Below are positions 13,601 to 22,600 of a stretch of 25,143 bases of DNA, piece by piece; position 1 is the first letter of the stretch; each line of letters begins with the position of its first letter. Below the pieces are notes generated by a model. That model made no database searches and was not told where the DNA came from. It worked only from the letters and a program-made list of their open reading frames with translations. The translations under genes were made by a program, and so were the position numbers. Source of the DNA: JBDIBB01 sp039812685 (lineage in GTDB: Bacteria > Acidobacteriota > Vicinamibacteria > Vicinamibacterales > JAFNAJ01); contig JBDIBB010000056.1 in NCBI GenBank assembly GCA_039812685.1, positions 1 through 25,143 of the forward strand, given 5' to 3'.

Positions 13601-16600
13601 CCAGACAACGACGAGGAAGCCGGGGTGGTCTCCGGCCAGATCCTGCGCGCCGACGGCGCGCCCGCGGCCTTCGCGAGCGTGCGCCTGTTCTACGAGTTCG
13701 ACTGCGGCGACAGCCAGCAGAACATCGGCATCGCCGAGGAGACCGCCGACGAGCAGGGCCGCTACCAGTTCGACTTCGTGCTGAAGGCGCCAGGCATGCG
13801 CGTGAAGCTCGTGGCGGTGGACCCCGAGACGGATACGTCGCGCACGGTGCGGTTCAGCCTCGCGCGCGAGGGGCAGCGCCTGAACGTGAACGTCGTGTTC
13901 CTGGGGCGCGGCACGTTCACCGGCCGCACGCTCGCGCAGGACGGCCAGACCGCGCTCGCCGACACGCAGCTGCGCGTGACGAGCCTCACCGACCAGAGCC
14001 AGTACGGCACCGAGACGGACGCCACGGGCAGCTTCACGATCGCCGGCATCCCGGTCGGCAACCTCCTGGTCGAGGCGGTGAACGTCGATCGTCCGGCCCA
14101 GATCTTCGTGAGCGAGAACATCCCCTTCGCCGGCGCCACGACCACCCGCGACCTGGTGTTGCTCGACGTCGACCTGACGGCGCCGACGCTCAAGACCGGC
14201 AACGTGAAGGGCCGCGTGGTTCGCGCCGACGGCGTCACGGGCGTGGCCGGCGTGCCGGCCATCCTCTACTACAAGACCCGGTCGCAACCCAACGTGCCGT
14301 GCGCGCCGCCACCGGGCGGCAGGGACGAGCCGGCCGAGTGCGCGGTGGCCGTCACCGAGACCGGCGCCGACGGCATGTTCTCGTTCCCGGCGGCACCTGC
14401 CGGCGATCTTCGCGTCTACAGCTTCGACCAGGCTGCGCAGCAGGAAGGCACCGCGCGCTTCGCCCTGCTCGAGGGGCAGGACTTCGACCTCGCGCTGCTG
14501 CTCGGCGGCGGGTTCGGCACGGTCACCGGGATCGTGCTCGACGCCAGCGGCAACCCGGTCACCGACGCCGAGGTCGGCGGCGGCCTGAGCCTCACGCGCG
14601 TCAACGCCAGCGGGCCCGATGCCGGCCGCTTCACGCTCACCGACGTGCCGGTGGGGCGCCGGAAGATCGTCGCCGTCAGCCAGTCGCTGCTGGCCGAGGG
14701 AAACACGACGGTCGACGTGGTACAGGCCGGCGAGGTGGTGAACGCCACGATCGTCCTCGAACCGACCGCGTCGATTGCCGGCGTCGTGCGCAGCCGCGAG
14801 GGCATCCCGCAGGCCGGCATCAGGGTGTGGGCCTTCACGGCGCCCTGCTACGACCCCGAGACGCTCGCCGAGAGCATCTGCGTCGAGGGCCAGACGACGA
14901 CCGATGCCAGCGGCGCCTACCGGTTTGACAAGCTCGCGCTGAAGACCTACTCGATCTCCGCGTTCCGCGGCGACTTCAAGGACGGCAACGTCGGCAAGGT
15001 GGCCCTGCGCTACGCGAACCAGGTGCTGCGCAACGACATCACGTTCCGCGGCGGCTTCGGCACCGTCACCGGACGCGTGCTGCGCGCGGCCCCTGTGGTG
15101 TGCGACAGCCCGCCCTGCACCGAGACGCCGCTGCCCGCCAAGGTGGGCATCTCCGGCGAACGCGTGGTCATCGCCGGTGGCCAGGTCGGCGTCGAGTTCA
15201 AGTACGTCCAGAACTACGCCATCACCGACAACGACTTCACCACCGGCGAGTTCCGCTTCGCCAACGTGTGGGTGGGCCCCGTCACCGTCCGCGCCGCCGG
15301 ACAGTTCAGCCCCGAGCCGGTGGCCGCCGAGACGGTGGTGCCTCAGGCCGGCGCCACGGTGGACGTCGTGCTGCGCCTGCAACCGACCAGCCGCATCACC
15401 GGCACCGTGGTGGAGTCCGATGGCTTCACGCCGGTGACCAATCGTCAGGTGTCGCTGAAGTTCAAGTCCGACGCGTTCGTGGTGATCTGCAGCGAGACGG
15501 ACTTCGGCAACGAGTGCGAGTCGATCCCGCAGGGCATCCAGGAGATGTTCGCGGCCACCGACAGCCAGGGACGCTTCACGTTCCCGGTCGTCAACGCCGG
15601 ACCCTTCACGATCACCGCCACCGACAACAGCGCCGATCCCGACGCCACCGGCAAGGTCGCCGAGGTCAAGGGCCAGGTGCGCGCGGGCGACGTCGTCGAT
15701 CTGACGGTGCGGCTGCTGAGCCAGGGGCGCCTCACGGTGAACGCCTTCCGCAGCGACGGCGTCACGCCGGTCAACAACGCGAGCATCGAGCTGCGGCAGA
15801 TTGGGTTCCCGGGCTACACCGACAATGGCATCGCCATCGGCGGCAGCATCCAGTTCCCGGGGCTGAGCGAGGGCGAGTACCTCGTCACGGCGAAGGACGG
15901 CAACGGATTCGGCGGCCGCAAGTCGGTGCGCATCACGAGCGATGGCCAGGACGTCACGCTCAACGTGTACCTGTTCGACAACACGGGCGTCGTCACCGGA
16001 CAGGTGACACGCGACGATGCGCAGCAGGGGACGGCAACCGTGCCCAACGCGGAGGTCGTACTGACGAACAGCGCGGGACCGGTGGCCTTCGCGGTCACCG
16101 ACGCGGAGGGGCAGTTCAGTGTCGACCTGGTGCCGACGGGGCTCGTCACGGCGGAAGCCTTCGATCCGGTGTCGGCCGGTCGCGGTCGCGGCACGGTCAC
16201 CGTGCTCGGCTCGGGGCCGCCGGCGACGCTCACCGTGCGCCTCGAGGCGCTGGGCGTCATCCGCGGCACGCTGGTGCAGTCGGGCCTGCTCACGCCGCTG
16301 GCAGGCTGGACGGTGGAGTTGCGCCAGGTCACGCCCGCGGGCCGCAACCTGCCGGTGCAGGTGACCCAGACGGGCGTTGACGGCGGGTTCACGTTCCCCG
16401 GCGCGTCGGTCGGCGGCTTCTCGTTGCGCGCCACGCAGCGCAACGTGGCGGCGGAAGCCACGGCCACAGGCCAGGTTGCCGGACCGGGCGAACTCGTCGA
16501 GGTGCCGCTGGTGGCGACCATCGATCGCCGGATCACCGGCCGTGTCACCGGCCGCGTGGTCACCGGGGCGGGAGCACCGATCGCCAACGCGCAAGTCGAG

Positions 16601-19600
16601 ATCTGTCCGTCGGGCGAGCCGTGCCGTGCCACGGTCACCAACGGCGTGGGCGAGTTCGAGCAGGGCGACCTGCCGCTCGGGCGCTTCTTCGTGCGCGCCT
16701 CGGCGCAGGTTACCGGCAACCCCAGCGCCGGCAATGCCGGCGGCACGCTGCTCTTCGAGGACGACGTCGCCGACGTCACGGTGGCGCTGCTTGGCCTGTC
16801 CGTCGTCGAGGGCACGGTGTTCCAGGTGGTCAACGGCGTGCAGCAGCCAGCCGCCAACGCCAGTGTGCAACTGGTCGGCCAGCCCGGCAGCGGTTGCCCG
16901 GGCGCTTGCAGTCAGAGCACCGACGGCCAGGGCGCGTTCCGCTTCACCAACGTGCCGGCACGGTCCTTCACGGTGACGGCGTCGAACCTCGCCGGGCAGC
17001 GTGGATCGGTGGGTGACGTCCTGACGCCTGGCGAGACGAAGTCGGGCCTGCAGATCGTGCTCGCGGCGGCCGTCTCGGTCGGCGGTCGCGTCCTCGACGC
17101 CGGTGGTGTGCCCGCCGCCGGCGTCGTGGCGGAGTTCATCCGGGGCGGCGCGCGCCTGTTCGCCGAGACCGGCGCCGATGGACGATTCGAGTTCCCGGCG
17201 ATCCATGCGGGCGCTTTCACCGTCGCGTTCTCGGATCCCGTGGGCCCGGGCCTCGCGCGTCGCACCGGCACCGTCGTCTCCCAGCCCATCGACTTCGGCG
17301 ACATCGTCCTCGACGATGCGGCGCCGGCGGTGGTCGAGTCGACGCCTGCCGATGGCGCGCTGGGCGTGGTGCGGACACCCGAGATCCGCGTGCGCTTCAG
17401 CGAAGCGGTGGACACGGCGACGGTGAACGCGCAGACGGTGACGCTCATCGGACCGGCGGGCGCCGTGACCGGCCTCGTCGATCTGATCGAGGGCAATGCC
17501 GTCGTGCGCTTCCGGATGCTGCCCGGCGTCCAGTTGCAGGATCAGGCGCGCTATACGCTGCGCGTGACGGGCGTGAAGGACCTGGTCGGCAGGACGATGT
17601 CGGGTGATTTCGCGGCGAGCTTCACCACCGAGGATCTCACGCCGCCGTCGATCACCGAGACGACGCCCGCGGCGGCGGCCACCGGTGTCGCCGTCACCAC
17701 GACCATCCGCGTCCGCTACAGCGAAATCATCGATCCGGCGAAGTTCACGGGCCCGGCCATCGTCGTCACCGGGCCGTCGGGCGCGGTCGAGGGGCGCGTC
17801 GACGTCGTCCTCGGGAACACCGCGGTCGTGTTCACGCCGCGGTTCCCGCTGGCCGAAGACGCCACCTATCAGGTGCAGGTGGCGCCGGCAACCGACTTGT
17901 CAGGGCTGCGGCAGCCTGCCGGCCTGACGTTCGCGTTCTCGACCACGGACCGGACGCCGCCGTCGATCACCTCGCTGGTGCCGTCGAGTCCGACGGTCAT
18001 CGAGAACACCCTCGTCCAGGTGACCGCGGCCGCGTCGGTCAGCGATGTGGCGTTCGTCGACTTCTTCGTGAACGGCACGCTGGCCTTCACCTCGCGCTCC
18101 CTGCCGTTCACCATGGCGCTGCAGGCCAGTCCCCAGTTCGGCGGGCCTGGCAGCCAGTTGCAGATCTCGGCGGTCGCCACCGACACGTCGGGCAACCGCG
18201 GCGCGGCGTCGGCCCCGGCCGTCGTGACCGTGATCGCCGACCAGTTGCCCATCGCGTCGATCCTGGCCCCTGTCGACGGCGTGTCGGCGCCCAACGGCGC
18301 GCGGGTCAACGTCCGGGTGCGCGGCACCGACGACGTGGGTGTAACGCAGATCGGTTATCTCGTCCGCCGCACCGAGGGCCCGGCTGGGCCGGTTGTTCTC
18401 GACGCGCAGACGCAGACGTTCGCGGCCACCCTGGATCGCACCGAGGACTTCGCCTTCAACGTGCCGGTGGATGCCGCGCCTGGGTCGCTGCTGACCATCG
18501 AGGCCAGCGTGCGCGACACCTCGGGTCGCACGCAGCCGGCGGTGGCGCAGGTGCGCGTGCTCGACGCGGTTGGGCCGACGGTGCAGATCACCGGTCTGTC
18601 CTCCGGAGAGCGCGTGCAGCCCGGGCAGGTGGTGACGGCCGTTGTTTCAGCGACCGACCCCGGCGGCGTTGCCCGGATCGGTTTCTCGACCACGGGCGTG
18701 GTGGTGCGCAGCGAGCAGCGTGACGTGACGCCGCCGCAGGTGTCGGCCGCCACCTCGTTCCAGTTCACCGTGCCGGCCTCGGCGCAGTCGACCGACCGCG
18801 TGATCGTCAATGCGTTTGCGCTCGATACGTCGGGCAACCGCAGCGACGCGGCGCAGATCACCCTGCCGCTGGCCGACAAGGTGGCCCCGACGGTGACGCT
18901 GCGCACGGCGGACGGCACGCTCGACATGGTGCCTGGCGCGCCTGTGACCCTCGTGGTGGAGGGGACCGACGACATTGGCGTCGCGGTGGTGACGCTGTCG
19001 GTGGCCGGCGCCTTCAGCTACAGCAATCAGTTCTCGTTCTCGGCGCCCGCCACCAGCGGATCGCGTTCCTTCGACGTGCCGGTGCCCGCGGGCCTCGCGC
19101 CCGGCGCCACGGCCACCTTCACGGCCCGGGCCGTCGACACGTCGAGCAACGTGTCGGCGCCGGCCCTGCTGACGCTCACCGCGCGCGTGGCTGGCGGCGT
19201 GACGCTGCCGGATTCGCTGCTGCTGCGAGCGGGCGAGTCGCACCAGATCGACGTGACGCTCGACGCGCCGGCCCCGGCGGGCGGCGTGACGGTGACGCTG
19301 GCGAGCAGTGCGCCCGGACTCGTCACGGCGACGCCGGCCGTGGCGTTCGCGGCGGGTGAGACGACGAAGACGGCGATGGTCAACGCGCTGCGCGGCGGCA
19401 CCGCCCAGGTGTCGGCCGCCATCGGCGGCATCGTGAAGGACTCGCTGACGGTCACCGTGATCGGCGGCGTCGTCACCGGAACGGTGGTCGCCCCCGTGCC
19501 CGAGGGCGGGTTCGCGCCGGTCGCCGGCGCCACCGTCACCGTGTTCCACGCCGGCACGCCGAAGGTGACGCAGTCGGCCGCCGATGGAACGTTCGCTGTC

Positions 19601-22600
19601 GAGGGCGTGACCGGCACGGGGTTCGCCGGCCGCGACATCTCGGTGCGCGCCAGCGATCCGGGCCGCCTCGACTTCAAGGCGATCCAGTTGAGCGCCCCGG
19701 ACGGCTACGCCGACGTGACGATGATCCTGCTGCCGCTCGGCAGCCTGCGCGGCACCGTGTTGCTGGCCGACGGCGTGACGCCGGCCGGGCCCAACGTGCT
19801 GGTGCGGCTGTTCGAGACGGCCGCACCCAACGTCTCGATCGAGGAGCAGTTCACCGATGCCGGCGGCGGCTTCTCCTTCCCGCTGCTGGCGCCGGGCAGC
19901 TACTTCCTGATCGCCTCGCAGCAGAACGTGGACATCGGGCGTGCGAATGCCAGCGTGACGAGCGGCGAGGAGACCGTCGCCAACGTGCAGGCCCTGGCTC
20001 GCGGAACGGTGGCGATCACCGTGCTGTCGGCGGCGGGCCCCGCCGTACCGGGCGCCGTCGTCACCTTCAACTCGACCAGCGTGCTCGGTGGCGCGCCACA
20101 GCGCACGGCGACCAGCGACGGTGACGGCAAGGCGACGTTCACGAACGTGCTGGCCGGCGCCTTCACGGCCGCGGCCAGCGATCCGGCGACTGGTCAGGGC
20201 GGATCGACGTCGGGCCAGGTGGTGGCCGACGGCGTCACCGTGAGCGCCACGATTACGCTCTCGGCCTACGGGAACGTCACGGGGACCGTCTACCGCACCG
20301 ACGGCACCACGAGCGTGCCGGGCGCGACGGTCACCGCCAGTTGCGGCGGCACCTGCCGCTACACGAGTACGGCTGACGCCAACGGGCACTACAGCTTCCT
20401 GTTCCTGCCGATTCGCAGCTACACGATGTTCGCCAGCGAGCCGGGCACGCGCGGGCAGGGCGTGAACCAGTCGGTGGTCAGCTTCACGGCGAGTGGTGAG
20501 ACCATCACGCGCGACATCAGCCTGGCGCCGCAGGGCGCGCTGCTGGCGACCGTGCTCGACGCCGATGGCCAGCCGGTGAGCGGGGCGCAGGTGAGCGTCC
20601 AGGTGGCTGCTCCGCCGTTGAGCGATTCGCTCTCCGGCACGACCGGAATCGTCGACGGCCAGCCGGGACGCGTGCTGCTCGATCGGCTGCTGGCCGGGCC
20701 GTACACCGTCTCGGCCTCCGCGGCGGGGCTGTCGGGCACCGGGGCCCCGGGCACGATCGTGGCCGGGGAAGTGGCGACGGCCACGATTCAGTTGGAGCCG
20801 ACAGGATCGATCACGGTGACCGTGCTCGGCCAGGATGGCCAGACGCCGGCAGCCGGAAGCGTCAGGATCAACGGTGGCGCGCCGCTGGCGCTCGTCAACG
20901 GCGAGGTCACGGCGGCGAACCTGCCGCTGGGCACGTATGCCGTGGAGGCCTTCGACACGGGCGGCCGCCGCCGCGCGTTCGTCGGCGGCGTCGTGCTCGC
21001 CGCCAACGGCGATCATCCGGCCGTGAACCTCACCTTCGTCGCGCTCGGCACCGTGCGCGGCCGGGTGATTCACCCGACCGTCGGCGGCGACGTCGGCAAC
21101 CTCACCGTCACCGTGCAGTCGCTGAACCCGTCGTTCGGCGGGTTCCGCTACGCCCAGACCGATGCGGCCGGCAACTACGAGGTGACGGGTGTCGCGGTGG
21201 GCGCGGTGCGCGTCACCGCCGGCAAGCCGGCCGAGCAGTTGCTCGGCGAGGCGACCGGGAGCCTGGTCTACACGCCGCCGGCGCCGGCCGAACTGTCCCT
21301 CGACGTGCTGCTGCAGAGCAACTCCATCACGCTGCCGATCAGCCTGGCAGACGCCAACGGCGCGGGCTACAGCATCGGGCAGTCGGGCGGCCTCGGCGGC
21401 AGCAACGTCCGCACGTTCAACTACGGCGGCCTGCGGCTCACGCTCACGCCGAGCGGCGGCGCGGCCACGGAGTTCACCGGCGCCACCGTCGGCACCAAGG
21501 AAGACGCCGACCGCGAGATCGCCGTCCGGCAGGACAACGTGACGGGCCTCAACGTCACGCGCAAGGTGTTCGTGCCGGTGACCGGCTACTTCGCGCGCTA
21601 TCTCGAACTGCTGTCGAACCCGACCGATCAGCCCATCACGGTGGACGTGGAGGTCGCGTCGCGGCTCGATGGCGGACGCAACCCGTACTGCAGCTTCCGC
21701 TGCCTGCGCACGCACTACCTGTCGGCCACCTCCAGCGGCGACGGCGTGCTCGACGTGTCGTCGGCCACGCCCGATCGCTGGGCGTCGTTTGGCGCCGGAT
21801 ACGATCCGTTCGTCAACTCCAGCGAGGCGGCGTCGGTGGGCTTCGTCTTCGACGGCGAGGGCGGGAGCGTGCACGTCGGGTCGGCCGTCTGGGACAGCCT
21901 GGACCCGAACCTGCCGCCATACGAGTTCCCGCTCCTGCGCTACGCCTGGCAGTCGGTGACCGTGCCGGCAGGCGGTACCATCGGCCTGATGCACTTCGTG
22001 TCGCTGCAGGCCCACCAGGGAGCCGCCACGGCCTCGGCAGAGCGGCTGTCGCAGTTGCCACCGGAGGCGCTCGAGGGGTTGTCGGCCTCCGAGATTGCCG
22101 CCATCGCCAACTTCGCGGTGCCTGCCAGCGGCACGAGCGAGGTTGCGCCCCTGCCGCCCATCACCGGCCAGGTGACCGGTCAGGTGCGCGAGGGCGACAA
22201 CGTGTCGCCGGTGCCCGGGGCCGCCGTCACCTTCGAGAGCAGCGTCCTGATGTACCCGCGGCGGTTCACGTTCACCGCCGACGGCAGCGGCAACTTCTCG
22301 AAGGTGGGCGGGGCCGGCGCGCCGGTTCCGGTGGCCGATTTCTCGCTGTTCGCCACGTATCCCGGGACGCAGATCGCGTCGCAGACCGACACCGTGTCGT
22401 TCCCAACGGGGCAGTCGGTTGCAACCCACGACATCGTGTTCCGCGACTTCGGCATCATCGCAGGCACGGTGCGGCGCAACGGCCTGCCGGTTGCCGGTGC
22501 AACGGTGCAGGTGGGCTCGCGCTCAGCCTCGACCGATGCCGCCGGCCGGTACTACCTGGGAGCCATGTCCGGCCGCTCGTGCGTGTGGAACGAACAGACG

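Noticed and set aside
13306..14928. 540-codon plus-strand frame
   Set aside because: It lies inside gene B in another frame. The product is dominated by Arg, Gly and Ala with no domain, a typical shadow of high-GC coding. Gene B's CR units read through the same bases.
13166..17206. 1,346-codon minus-strand frame
   Set aside because: Same codon-aligned shadow effect, opposite gene B, with no recognisable domain. The minus frames at 18647-22429, 22637-24652, 10616-12985 and 8895-10754 are explained in the same way.
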